Shown: one piece after another, positions 9,253-18,558 of the stretch
How positions within the stretch are numbered: position 1 is the stretch's first letter
How the letters are laid out: each line of letters starts with the position of its first letter
Assembly (NCBI RefSeq): GCF_900100485.1
Contig: NZ_FNDH01000007.1
Coordinates: 1-64,000, forward strand
Origin: Nitrosomonas sp. Nm132
GTDB taxonomy: Bacteria; Pseudomonadota; Gammaproteobacteria; Burkholderiales; Nitrosomonadaceae
Length of the DNA: 64,000 nt
Direction of reading: 5' to 3'
The notes under the pieces: model-generated
The model's input: the letters and a program-made list of their open reading frames with translations, nothing else
Database searches by the model: none
Told to the model about the DNA's origin: nothing
Program-made: the position numbers and the translations under genes

Positions 9253-11742
9253 TTATGGTGCCAAGTGGATTCCGTTGACCTTTGCATCGGGTGAAAGTCC
9301 GTTGCCGATACTATCCCATATGAACTCATAGGTGCAGGAAGTATTGATACCCGTCGAACCTAGCGTGCACTTGAGAATATCGCCGATATCCACAGTGATG
9401 CCTGCGACAGAGAATGGATCTTTAGCGGTAAAATAAATGTGACCATTACCGTTAATCCAAACGCCATTGACATCGACGCCGCTTAAGCCGACTCTCGATC
9501 CATCAAAATACAACTCCCACGAGCCGCTCGTTTGCTCACCCAAGGAGATGGCGTTGAAAGCGATCAGATCCTGGTCCTTGCCGGAAACACCGGAAACATT
9601 GAAGTTGCCGCTCGTACTGATGACCAGCCGTCCATCTGGAAGAACGCCGATAGCATCGATATTCTCATCCTTCGTATCGAGCCCTACAGACGCGCCTTTC
9701 AAGTACAACTCAAAGCTGCCTGCCGTATCCTTGCCCAAGGAAGTTGGGATAAATCGTACGATATCCGTATTAGCGACTTCACCTACATCTGGCAAGGAAG
9801 CGCTCGCGTACAGACTGAATAAGATGCTCCCATCTGGCATGATGTGGAAGGCGTCGATTTCTTTGTCATTAACCCCCACGTTAGAGCCCTTGAAGTAGAT
9901 GGACCAGCATTTCGACACGGTGTTATAAGCAAGAATATCTTCGTCCCCGTAGGAAACGTAGAGGTCATTACACTGCGAGCCATTGGTTAGATCACCGCTA
10001 TTGGAAGTGGTAACAAAAATCGTGCCAGAAGATGGTAGGGGCGGCTGCTGAATTTGGTCATCTACGACGACCAAAACCAGACTTGATTCCTTCTCATTCC
10101 CTGCTTTATCCCGAGCCACAGCCGAAAGGGAATAAGTTCCTGGTGTCGCTGAGCTGGCCTCCCAAGGCACTGAGAATGGCGCTGTAACATCCTCTGCTCC
10201 GAGGACATTTCCATCTAGCTTGAACTGAACCCCTGCGATACCACTTTCCATATCTGTTGCAGTCGCTGAGACCGTCACCCTGCTAGAAACCGTGGATCCG
10301 TCTTTCGGGTTGCTCACTGAAACGGTCGGCGGCGTTGTATCCTTATCCGGGGAGGTCTCTGGGGTTGGTGGCGCGAGTGGTGTGGTTGAATTACTCGGCG
10401 CAAGCGAATTCAAATACTCTTCGATGTTGGTGTAGCCATCACCGTTTCTGTCTTGATTTGCGTCTGCCGGATTATTCGGATTCAAGCCTTGCTGCTTCTC
10501 CCACTCATCCGGCATCCCATCGCCATCCGTATCGACCGGCGGGGTTCCGGAGGCTATCACCAACAAGCCACCCACATCCGACGGATCGTTAATAATCCGC
10601 CCGGTTCCATTGCGTACGTCATTAATGATGCGTTGATCATGGGCATCCCGCATTGGCAAAGTGGCTCCCACATTGCCTAACACCAAGCTTAACGCTTCGG
10701 ATGCGGAAACCGTGGTGATCGGCGGTGCCGTAAACCGGCTATCCACGAGCATAAAACGGCTGCTTTCTTCCACGATCAATTCTTCTGGCAGGTCGTTGGT
10801 TGACCGATGAAAGCCGATGTTGCCCCGTACAAAGATCTTCGGTTTGAGATGCAGGCTGCTAGAGCTTTCATAGAAAACTATTTCATAGCCTTTTTTTCCA
10901 TCTGCGCTCCAACTGCTCGGTCCACGCTTATAGTAGTTGTTGATTGCATTGACGTGCGGCTCGCCAAATACATCCTTGACCATGGTCCAGAATTTACCGC
11001 CGTTATAAAAGACATTGTTGACCATGTCGAATATCCCCGTCGTATTGATGTTGGGGCTGCGGTCCATATGATGCGCCAGTAGGTTGTGGTGCATCGAGAT
11101 ATTGCCCGAATTTTCGCCGCGGAAATGCAGGCCCTTACTATGCTCACCTTCCGGATGCGTGGAGTTGCTAAGCCCCTCAGCGATGATGCTCCACTGGATC
11201 GTGAAATCACGTACGCCATCCGTCTGGAACACCTCATCCGTTCCCCAAGAAAAAGAGCAGTGGTCGATGACGGTGTTATAAGATCCTGGATACATGGTCA
11301 CCGCATCCACCCCTCCGCTGCCCCCCGAGGGTGGTAAATTGCGAAGTCTGAGATAACGCATCACCACATTATGAGTCCGGATCGCCATTAATCCCTTTTC
11401 TTCCATCGTCGGGTGTCTGGTAATGGTGATTCCGCCCCCCGGCGCTGTCTGCCCGGCCACTGTCAAATAGGGTTCGGTCAACTCTAAGCGCGACTTTAGC
11501 TCAATAGTCCCGGCCACCCGAAACACCACGATGCGGGGCCCTGAAGCAGCCAGCGCCGAACGCAAGCTTCCAGACCCGCTATCGTTCAGATTCGTTACGG
11601 CGATGACTCTACCATCTCGTCCTCCCGGTGTTGCCGAGCCGAATCCTTCTGCTCCTGGGAATGCCGGTAAGCCAAATGCTTGTTGCGCAAATATGGTTAA
11701 AATTAAAATCGAATAAGTTAAATATTTCAAAAAACTAAACAT
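9253..11742 (-). CDS. Secreted pectate-lyase-like beta-helix protein with Ca-binding and Ig-like domains
   Basis: Large exported multi-domain protein, possibly a lyase acting on the cell's own or another acidic polysaccharide. A signal peptide (ends near AQQAFG) is followed by a pectate-lyase-like right-handed helix starting PAFPGAEGFGSATPGG and covering about 350 residues; then thrombospondin-type-3 calcium repeats (DTDGDGMPDEWE, DQNRDGDGY-like); an Ig-like domain (DTTPPTVSVSNPKDGSTV); and a C-terminal half of about 260 residues with repeated ILAYN/LIAFN and WSIYFKG/WELYFDG units resembling a beta-propeller. I prefer the ATG at 11742, which has AGAGAGG ten bases upstream; an ATG at 11793 would put 17 extra residues before the signal peptide. 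There is no PEP-CTERM tail. A sigma-54 promoter lies 280 bp upstream. Catalytic residues were not verified, so activity is uncertain. Confidence 0.85.
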   Translation of the reverse strand: MFSFLKYLTYSILILTIFAQQAFGLPAFPGAEGFGSATPGGRDGRVIAVTNLNDSGSGSLRSALAASGPRIVVFRVAGTIELKSRLELTEPYLTVAGQTAPGGGITITRHPTMEEKGLMAIRTHNVVMRYLRLRNLPPSGGSGGVDAVTMYPGSYNTVIDHCSFSWGTDEVFQTDGVRDFTIQWSIIAEGLSNSTHPEGEHSKGLHFRGENSGNISMHHNLLAHHMDRSPNINTTGIFDMVNNVFYNGGKFWTMVKDVFGEPHVNAINNYYKRGPSSWSADGKKGYEIVFYESSSSLHLKPKIFVRGNIGFHRSTNDLPEELIVEESSRFMLVDSRFTAPPITTVSASEALSLVLGNVGATLPMRDAHDQRIINDVRNGTGRIINDPSDVGGLLVIASGTPPVDTDGDGMPDEWEKQQGLNPNNPADANQDRNGDGYTNIEEYLNSLAPSNSTTPLAPPTPETSPDKDTTPPTVSVSNPKDGSTVSSRVTVSATATDMESGIAGVQFKLDGNVLGAEDVTAPFSVPWEASSATPGTYSLSAVARDKAGNEKESSLVLVVVDDQIQQPPLPSSGTIFVTTSNSGDLTNGSQCNDLYVSYGDEDILAYNTVSKCWSIYFKGSNVGVNDKEIDAFHIMPDGSILFSLYASASLPDVGEVANTDIVRFIPTSLGKDTAGSFELYLKGASVGLDTKDENIDAIGVLPDGRLVISTSGNFNVSGVSGKDQDLIAFNAISLGEQTSGSWELYFDGSRVGLSGVDVNGVWINGNGHIYFTAKDPFSVAGITVDIGDILKCTLGSTGINTSCTYEFIWDSIGNGLSPDAKVNGIHLAP

Positions 11743-12678
11743 AAATATACATACCTCTCTGTATATGAAAATAAACAACCCAAAGACCATCATCCGCTAT
11801 CGATAAGCAAGGGTTTGTCAGACCAAAGGCAACCATTTGCTTCCCTGGCTCCAGGAGGTTATCCAAGAAAAGAATTTTTAAATTTCAAAGCACAATATGT
11901 TGTATTCAGAAATCATGAACTAACAATATATTGCGATGAATTCTAAGCTTGCATTTTTAGATAATCTCTGTGACGCTAAAATCAGCTTAGCATCCAAGCA
12001 GATTCTGTGATTTGTAAAACAGCAGCATAAGTGCCATTCAAATCAAGCGAATAAATGGGTTATGAAGGTCATATTGACAGGTGTTGATACATGATATGAC
12101 ATGACGAGCTGTAGAATGCAATACGCCCTTATCAACGACCTTCATTCTAATTTTGTGTATTTGAAATTCAGCACTAAAGCAATATGCTGCGCACCTTATA
12201 GATCAAGTCCGCAAATAAATAGAACCCACCAGTGTTTTGTAGATTGGGTGTACATAGAAAAGATGATGGAAAAAGGCCCGGTAGAGCAGAATGCATCAAT
12301 GTCCATTTCTAGGACGCCTCGTCAAATAGGCCGCTTGGAACTATTTGGAAACCTGATCTAATAAGCTGCGCTTGTGAGCTAGCACAGAACCATCAAGGTC
12401 GCAATTATTCTCAAGCGAGATATCTTGTTAAAGGAAAGATATTTAAGTACATTCTTTTTTTTGCTCCTTACAAAATTCAGCGGAATTGCTGTATAAATAG
12501 ATAAGCAATAATCATGCCAATAATATTTATGTTTATAAACAAATTGTTATCTGCTTTATGTTCTATAAAGCAGATATTCATGAAATATTTTGTTGCAATT
12601 GAGCAACAAAAATGTTTCTTAAGAAAGTGCAACTGGCTGATGTATAAAAATAATTAAACGTTTCCAATTAACGACAAT
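11743..12678. other. AT-rich intergenic region with two hairpins
   Basis: It holds the leader and promoter of the pectate-lyase-like gene and then about 640 bp with no supported gene. Two perfect palindromes stand 12 bp apart: ATCTGCTTTAT-N5-ATAAAGCAGAT (12549-12575) and TTTTGTTGC-N6-GCAACAAAA (12588-12611). They could be bidirectional terminators or a structured small RNA. An 86-codon frame at 12101-12361 lacks a ribosome site and looks spurious. Confidence 0.4.
12021..12036 (-). promoter_or_regulatory. Sigma-54 promoter of the pectate-lyase-like gene
   Basis: Minus-strand TGGCACTTATGCTGCT matches TGGCAC-N5-TTGCW at all but one base, with the GG-N10-GC spacing exact. The clear TTGTCG-N6-TTTACAC activator site of the other three promoters is not seen upstream. 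Confidence 0.55.
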
Positions 12679-12708
12679 TAACCCGAATATTGCATAAATT
12701 CGCGTTAA
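12679..12708 (-). mobile_element. 30-bp solo end of the MITE
   Basis: TAACCCGAATATTGCATAAA continues to CGCGTTAA. This equals the right end of the full element, read inward, broken right after CGCGT. An element with the same breakpoint and one base difference lies at 41735-41764. Confidence 0.7.
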
Positions 12709-12865
12709 AGGTTTATACAAGTGGGGCTATCGAAGAATGGAGAGATGAGCCGTTTGATGGGCGGGTGATAGTGTGCCACGAGCGCGAGCATAAGGTGTTT
12801 GTGTAAACAACGCTTGTGGTGCGTGCTGCGCAAAGGATGAGGGTAGACCCCTCGGAGCCGTTTTA

Positions 12866-13228
12866 CAGGAGGACTGATGGATGGAAAGACAATTTCCGGA
12901 GCAACCATTCTGCCGCTACGAAGCAACCATCAAGGGTGCATATATCGAGGCAAATTGGGTATATGCGGATAGACGCTCGGCAAGTAACACCAATTGGCAG
13001 TTTCTGAAAAAGCACAAAATCAAGCGTGCGATCATGCACCGGACGTATAAGAACAAACCGCTCTCGGCACGGCAGAATTCAGAATGGGGTGCGCCAGCTA
13101 CTTGAGGAGGGTAAAAGCCAATGCTCAAGTCATGATGGAAGGCCTCTGTATCAGTCTGAAGAGAGCTGCCAACAAAATTTTCGTAGATGCGTCATCAAGG
13201 GAAGCGGTCCGTATGAATAAGGCATAAG
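12866..13228 (+). pseudogene. IS5-family transposase, C-terminal relic
   Basis: The frame at 12881 carries NWVYADRRSASNTNWQFLK, KHKIKRAIMHRTYKNKPLSA; this matches the usual IS5-type stretch around the last catalytic acid (YADKGY...GIMH.A.RN.PLS). After a frameshift near 13090 the text resumes as AQVMMEGLCISLKRAANKI, the family C-terminus. The N-terminal two thirds are missing. Sequence from 12709 to 12865 is unassigned. Confidence 0.65.
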
Positions 13229-13358
13229 GTGGGAAAATCCCCTAAAAAGGAGTAAATCTTCATTTTTCTGCCAGAAAAAACGGTAAAACTGTCATCTGGA
13301 AATTCCCTCCCTACCACAGCAAAATTTTCAAGGTTGTGCAGAGGTTTTATATGCTGAC

Positions 13359-14525
13359 TTACCTTGCCCTAATATTTGTAAGTTGATAAACCGGGTCGCT
13401 ATACAACAACTCATCATAAACTGCCAAAGTCCGCTCAATCACAATGCGCTCATCGAACTCCCGCAGAGCCTTGGTTTTTGCCGCTTGCCCCATTTTTACT
13501 GCTAATTCAGGGTCATCATGGAAGCGGGCGATGGCTGCCGCGAGTGCTTCAGCATTGCGTAGCGGCACCAGAAGACCATCCACCTCATTCGCAACCACCT
13601 CCCGGCAACCCGGTGCATCCGTGGTCACCAGTGCCAAACCACAGGCTGCCGCTTCGATCAAAGACCTAGGTACCCCTTCACCATAAGCGGTCGGCAAGGC
13701 CATGGCATGAATCGAGGCAAGCAAGGTAGGCATATCATCCACATGGCCCAGCCATTCGATAAGCCCTTCTTCCGCCCATGCCCTGACCGTAGCTTCTGGA
13801 ACGGAATTCGGATTGCCTGGATCAGGACTTCCGGCAAGCAAAAAGCGAACAGATCGGCCACTCGCCTTCAATATCCGCGATGCCGCTACATATTCCGCCA
13901 GGCCTTTGTCCCACAGCAAGCGTGCCGCCAACAACACCCGCAACGGCTCGCCTGGCGCACGCACAGCGCATTGCGAAAATCGCGAGCAATCAACGCCAGA
14001 ACCCCGGACCAAGCTTATATGTGACGGATGGACAATCCCTGCTTCTTTGAACATGGCAACGTCGTCCGGATTCTGTAAGATTAAACGCGCGCTCTTGCCT
14101 CCCATGGCAAAACGCATCGCTGATCGTACTAAAGGGCGAAGCAGCTTGGCACGACGATCACGGCTCGTAAACACATATCCCAAGCCGGCGACAGCACTCA
14201 CCACAGCGCGATCGCCAGAAAACCGCGCGGCTAATGCACCATAAACCGCACTCTTGATGGTAAAGCCATGCACCAGATCAACATCTTCAGTGCGGATCAA
14301 CTTGCGTAGCCAGTTGATAACCGCAACCTCGCACAGCAGATTCAGGCTGCGTCGTTCCATGGGTGCGGCAATCCAGCGAAAGCCCAGGGTTTCCAGCTTT
14401 GCCCCGTAAGGGCCATGAGGAGAAACCAATATGACTTCATGGCCGGCATTGCGTACTGCCGACGCCAATGCTCGCCGAAAGTTATAGAGATACCAGTCGG
14501 TGTTAGCAAAAAACATAATTTTCAT
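13359..14525 (-). CDS. Glycosyltransferase family 4
   Basis: Cytoplasmic GT-B transferase adding a sugar to the growing repeat unit, similar to EpsD-type enzymes. The N-terminus MKIMFFANTDWYLYNFR matches the acceptor-side fold. The donor-binding half has LLAARLLWDKGLAEYV and the E-x7-E block ALPTAYGEGVPRSLIEAAA. The 388-residue length is normal. The start at 14525 has GGAGG seven bases upstream and overlaps (ATGA) the stop of the broken PEP-CTERM frame, so translation may be coupled to that relic. The sigma-54 promoter at 14851 is the obvious upstream promoter. Sugar specificity cannot be told. Confidence 0.9.
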   Translation of the reverse strand: MKIMFFANTDWYLYNFRRALASAVRNAGHEVILVSPHGPYGAKLETLGFRWIAAPMERRSLNLLCEVAVINWLRKLIRTEDVDLVHGFTIKSAVYGALAARFSGDRAVVSAVAGLGYVFTSRDRRAKLLRPLVRSAMRFAMGGKSARLILQNPDDVAMFKEAGIVHPSHISLVRGSGVDCSRFSQCAVRAPGEPLRVLLAARLLWDKGLAEYVAASRILKASGRSVRFLLAGSPDPGNPNSVPEATVRAWAEEGLIEWLGHVDDMPTLLASIHAMALPTAYGEGVPRSLIEAAACGLALVTTDAPGCREVVANEVDGLLVPLRNAEALAAAIARFHDDPELAVKMGQAAKTKALREFDERIVIERTLAVYDELLYSDPVYQLTNIRAR

Positions 14526-14785
14526 AGGTTGCCTCCTGTATGAGGTGGATGAGATAACGGCCATTGGTTAAGAATCGCGCTGACCGTAAATACTGTTTGA
14601 TTTAAAAATCCCGGCAAATCATCCATCTGAATACCTGGCATTCCATAGAAGTCATACGCGAGGAAACCACCTCTCACTAAAGTGAATGCAGAAGCATCAC
14701 TCCTAAAGGAAATACTATCTCCGGTATCCAGACAGAATTTTTGATTCAATCCTAAAGTGCCACCCAGATTGGTAAGCTTGCACAA
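14522..14785 (-). pseudogene. Broken PEP-CTERM protein copy serving as glycosyltransferase leader
   Basis: The frame aligns with the middle of the PEP-CTERM protein at 5349: LGLNQKFCLDTGDSISF against FNQKLGLGTGDSVSF, and GMPGIQMDDLPGFLNQTVFT against GVPGIQMGDVTGFLNQTVFT. The signal peptide and the C-terminal sorting signal are both gone. The open frame ends exactly at the start codon of the glycosyltransferase (TATGA). It is therefore a truncated duplicate whose promoter region was kept. Confidence 0.8.
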
Positions 14786-14850
14786 TTGCGGTCATGCATC
14801 GAAACATTTGTGTCATGGTTTGTAATAAAAACGTCATTTATTAATAAACA

Positions 14851-14866
14851 AGCAAGAAGTGTGCCT
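14851..14866 (-). promoter_or_regulatory. Sigma-54 promoter (copy P)
   Basis: Minus-strand AGGCACACTTCTTGCT fits the consensus almost perfectly (GGCAC-N5-TTGCT; GG and GC 10 nt apart). It reads into the PEP-CTERM relic and the GT4 gene. Confidence 0.75.
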
Positions 14867-14926
14867 TTTTAATTAAATATTGAAAATCAATTAGTTATTC
14901 TTAATAGAGAAAATAAAAATGAACAT

Positions 14927-14945
14927 GTGTAAATTTTTTCGACAA
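14927..14945 (-). promoter_or_regulatory. Upstream activator site (copy P)
   Basis: Minus-strand TTGTCGAAAAAATTTACAC, 61 bp upstream of the -24 box. Same 6-6-7 structure as the sites at 5101 and 29395. Confidence 0.65.
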
Positions 14946-15017
14946 ATATATTAACGTGAGCTCGGCGTCAGGATAAATTTGTTCATTAATTAATCACAAT
15001 CAAATTCAGGAAGTTAT

Positions 15018-16714
15018 TTAAGTGTTCGTCCAGTGAACAAATTAGAGGAGCCTCGCTACCGGGAGTTGATGCAGCAATATCACTATCTTGGCAATCTAGC
15101 CAAGATCGGTCACATACTCTGGTATGTTGCCAATCATGGCGAGGAATGGGTGGCATTAGTGGGTTTTTCTGCCTCTGCCTGGAAGTGTGGGGTGCGTGAC
15201 CGCTGGATCGGATGGGACTTTCGTCACCAATATGATTGTTTGAACTTAATCGCCAACAACAGCCGTTTTCTGATCTTGCCTGAGTGGTGCTACCCCAATC
15301 TGGGTTCCAAAGTGTTGTCCTTGTGCCGTCAACGAATAGCTGGTGATTGGCAAGCGTATTTTGGTCAACCGCTGCGCTTGCTGGAAACTTTCGTTGATCC
15401 GTCACGTTTTCACGGCATGGTCTATCGCGCAGCAAATTGGACTTACCTTGGACTGAGCCGGGGATATCGTCGTACTCGTGATGGCTACAGCAGTGAGGCC
15501 ACTTCACCCAAGCGGGTCTTTATCTTACTGTGCAGCGTAACGCACGAGCACAACTTTCCCGTTCTACCCTCAGCCCTATCTATCGTACTGGAGCTCCCAA
15601 GATCATGCTAACTGCTCAACAAATGCGCACACTCCCTGATTTTTTATGACATCCCCGACCCGCGTCGAGCCGAGGGCAAACGCCATCAGCTATCCGTGGT
15701 GCTGGGTATTGCTACGGGAGCAACCTTGTGCGACATGCGTGGCTACAAAGCCATCGCGGCGTGGGCAAAAGACTTGAAATCCAGAGCCCGCGAATGCTTC
15801 GGATGTCGACGCGAGAATAAAAAATATGTTGTTCCCAGTGAGTCCATCATCCGGGATGTGTTGGTTCGGGTTGATCCGGTTAAGCTCAATCTCGCCCTGC
15901 AGCAGTGGAACGCGACCTTTGCTACAGAAGACCAAAGCCTTGCAATTGATGGGAAGACGATGCGCAACGCCGTAGACGAAGCGGGGCGGCAAACGCACAT
16001 CATGAGCGTCGTAGGCCACGAGACGACTTTGTGTATCACCCGAAAAAAGTCGGCACGCTACCCGTAGAGGGCGGCGATGAGACCAAGCAAACCAATGAGA
16101 TCGGCACGTTCATTCCGTTGCTGGAAAATGTTGACATCCAAGGCAAGGACATTACCGTCGATGCGCTTCTCACGCAGCGTAAACTCGCATCCTTTGTGGT
16201 AGATCGAAAGGCGCATTACCACTTCACGGTCAAAGATAATCAAGCCACGCTCAAGAACGACATCACGTTACTTTTCGAGAATCGGAAGAAACCAGATTTC
16301 GTCGAGATCACACCGCCTGACCACGGCAGGATTGAAACCCGCGGCATCTGGTGCAGCACAGCGCTGAATGAATACCTCGATTTCCCGCATGTCGGGCAAG
16401 TGTTCTTCATCGAGCGGGAAACCCTTTACAAAAAAACTGGAAAAGTTACTCACGAAGTCGTTTTGGGAGTAACCAGCCGTACGCCAGAACAAGCAAGCCC
16501 GGAGCGTATTCTCAAAGTGAATCGCGGGCACTGGACAATCGAAAATCGCTGTCACTATGTGATCGATTGGAATTTTGATGAGGATCGCTGTCGCATCCGA
16601 ACAGGTCACGGCCCCGAGAATGTCACTCGCCTGCGACGTTTCGCGTGCGGTGCCATTCAGTTCATCTCCAAGGGAATCCAGCATCTCTCAGAAAATGCAG
16701 CAGTTGAACCGTAA
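15018..16714 (+). pseudogene. ISAs1-family transposase with DUF4338 (DruA-like) domain, frameshifted
   Basis: The first part (15033 to about 15515) reads as a DUF4338 domain, the family of DruA in Druantia defence: QYHYLGNLAKIGHILWYVA, GVRDRWIGWDFRHQ, NSRFLILPEWCYPNLGSK and LETFVDPSRFHGMVYRAANW. After a frameshift it continues QLSRSTLSPIYRTGAPKIM into an ISAs1 DDE transposase: LPDFFYDIPDPRRAEGKRHQ, SLAIDGKTMRNA, HPKKVGTLPVEGGDETKQTN and GHWTIENRCHYVIDWNFDED. Three frameshifts (near 15515, 15645 and 16040) break it, and the 5' end of the DUF4338 part is missing. The domains run in one direction with no gap, suggesting a single ancestral fused frame. Terminal repeats were not found. Confidence 0.8.
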
Positions 16715-16849
16715 TACCCGTTTGGTCTTCGACTATCTTCGTATGACTTCTAACTCAACTCGCACTCGGTCGCTTTGATTTCAAGGCGAGAACAAATTTA
16801 CCATGACCGAAAGGCCGTGCATATTGATTTTACAGACTCATATTCCAGA

Positions 16850-17550
16850 GGCGACGCTGATGTTTGATTATCATCAAGTTGTTCAATGAGAAACTGACAA
16901 AATTACGTCGCGAACTGCATCGGAAGGCAAAAGATGAGCTGGGTAAACCCGTTTTGAAAGGTATTCGTTGGTTATTGCTCAAGAATCCTGAAAATATGGA
17001 TGACACGCGCAATGAACGTCAACGTTTGGATGAAGCATTAAAACTCAATGAACCCTTGGCGGTGGTCTATTACACGAAAGAAGAATTACGCGCTATTTGG
17101 CATCAACCGAATAAAAACTCAGCTCAAAAAGCGCTTGACGAGTGGGTAAAAAAACGGCCGCATCCGATGTGAACATGCTCAAACAATTCTCTAGAACCAT
17201 TGCTGCTCATCGCTCTGGTATCCTTGCTTATTTCGACTTTGATGGCTAATCAACTGGATCGTTGGAAGACATCATTAACAAGATTAGAACGTTACACAAA
17301 ATGGCTTATGGCTTTAGCCCGAATATTTCATAAATTGGCACGTGCCCTCACTTGCCTTTTGATTAATAAGAAAGATTTTGCTCAGTCGGGTGTATGAATC
17401 ACTATACTCCTCTTTCTAAAAACTTCCCTATTAATCAAAATCCTGCGTGATCATCACGCGAATTTATGAGATATTCGGGTTAGTGATGTCGAGTTCTTTA
17501 AGCTAAAAATTATGGCGCTGCATGAAACCCATTATGCTCTGGTCGGTTAA
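16850..17550 (+). pseudogene. ISL3-family transposase relic interrupted by a MITE
   Basis: From 16864: KLFNEKLTKLRRELHRKAKD, GIRWLLLKNPENMDDTRNER, LAVVYYTKEELRAIWHQPNK, the ISL3 C-terminal half. A frameshift near 17165 leads to MLKQFSRTIAAHRSGILAYF in another frame. A MITE (17315-17482) then interrupts YGF; deleting it with one TA gives YGFSDVEFFKLKIMALHETH and the stop at 17550. The N-terminal half is lost. Confidence 0.85.
17315..17482 (+). mobile_element. Palindromic MITE, full-length copy 4, inside the ISL3 relic
   Basis: 168 bp, forward, ends TAGCCC and GGGTTA. The host reading frame shows the exact insertion point and the TA duplication: GGCTT-TA-element-TA-GTGATG restores to GGC TTT AGT GAT. 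Confidence 0.95.
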
Positions 17551-17814
17551 TTCCAAAGTACGCATTTTCCAGATGAGCCGATGCTGCTACAATCGACATG
17601 AAAACCAGCCGCAAGCCTTTACAATAATTTCTACTCTCAATTTATGGATGTTATTGCTCTAGAGCGGATTGCACAATTTTGCGGACACATGACTGTGTTG
17701 TAACTCATTGTAATAGAATGATTACTCCGCTTCGTTGTGCCTTGCCCTGCACCCACAAAACCGTACGCTCCGCCCCCGCCCAACTGAGGAATACGGGTTA
17801 AAGGAATACATTCA
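17551..17814. other. Intergenic region, possible IS remnants
   Basis: No gene seen. Bases 17696-17763 resemble 4420-4490. ATACGGGTTAA near 17790 resembles a single MITE end, too short to call. Confidence 0.35.
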
Positions 17815-18558
17815 CTATTGAGGGAGAGCCAATTTCAAGTCGTCGATTGAATTGCTGTCGCTATTATCAAAATGGGTGATAATTAGGGTAGATTCTTGTT
17901 CAGCCAGTAATGCAAAAATGGCAAAGGATTGTTCGGTTGCAGCTTTGGCACGCATAAATTCATTCATATCACGATCCAGTGGGCTGCTGCCGTTCTCTCT
18001 CGAGCCTATCCTTTTTTTGATTAAAGAATCATCTGCACTGACATAGATAATGGATAAAGGAGCGATATAAAGATCTTTGAGTAGACGCAGCATTAACCTT
18101 GCAACAACATGATTATTTGGCTTGTTTCGTCCATAATATTTAGTAGACCATAGCGCCTGTGAGAGTCCTTGATCCAGCAGCACCATATCGGAATCGCGTG
18201 ATTCAATACGAATCAGTGCATTGACAAATAGCCAGTTGATCAGAAGCTTGCTATAAAGCTTGATATTGGGCGGTCGATGTAACCGTGTCAATTTCCATAT
18301 TGTTGCGATTGTGCGGCGATTTTCCCATAGCGTTGCGACGATTAGCCAAATTTTAGTTGTAATGCGTTTAGCGGAAGGCATTTTGCTAATTGCTATAATG
18401 CCGTCCCCAACTTGCAGCCCATCAGCTTCGAGCATCTTGCCAAGCTTGGTGGATAGGTATGACTTTCCAACCCCAGGCATACCAAAACACTCAATCACTA
18501 TACGGGAAATAGCGTTTAGTTGTTCTTTCTCACTCAATGGCTTACTACCTCTTTCCAC
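17815..18558 (-). CDS. P-loop kinase-like protein of the exopolysaccharide locus (copy A)
   Basis: Function unknown. A nucleotide-binding loop GMPGVGKS lies near residue 28 and a second block MVLLDQGLSQALWS near residue 120; the DQGL-x-Q block is shared with the protein at 22802, which has GPPGSGKT and WVIDQGLQQHILS. The later segment IIYVSADDSLIKKRI resembles the strand and helix after the Walker B in small-molecule kinases. The GTG start at 18558 lies inside the end of the upstream gene (25-bp overlap), so translation is likely coupled. The partner upstream is an NTase-kinase fusion, the same pairing as at 22802/23376. It is the last gene of the operon. Confidence 0.7.
   Translation of the reverse strand: MERGSKPLSEKEQLNAISRIVIECFGMPGVGKSYLSTKLGKMLEADGLQVGDGIIAISKMPSAKRITTKIWLIVATLWENRRTIATIWKLTRLHRPPNIKLYSKLLINWLFVNALIRIESRDSDMVLLDQGLSQALWSTKYYGRNKPNNHVVARLMLRLLKDLYIAPLSIIYVSADDSLIKKRIGSRENGSSPLDRDMNEFMRAKAATEQSFAIFALLAEQESTLIITHFDNSDSNSIDDLKLALPQ

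Larger units (their letters stand above)
14785..14950 (-). repeat. Promoter-containing repeat P
   Basis: About 165 bp related to 29240-29420. Conserved blocks include ACAAGCAA-AAGTGTGCC, AATTAAATATTGAAAATCAA and GTGTAAA-N6-CGACAA. Both copies carry a sigma-54 promoter and its activator site reading leftward, so the repeat is a duplicated regulatory region. Confidence 0.75.

Noticed and set aside
12101-12361. 86-codon plus-strand frame
   Set aside because: No Shine-Dalgarno, atypical composition (many Cys, Ser, Thr), and lies upstream of a promoter reading the other way.
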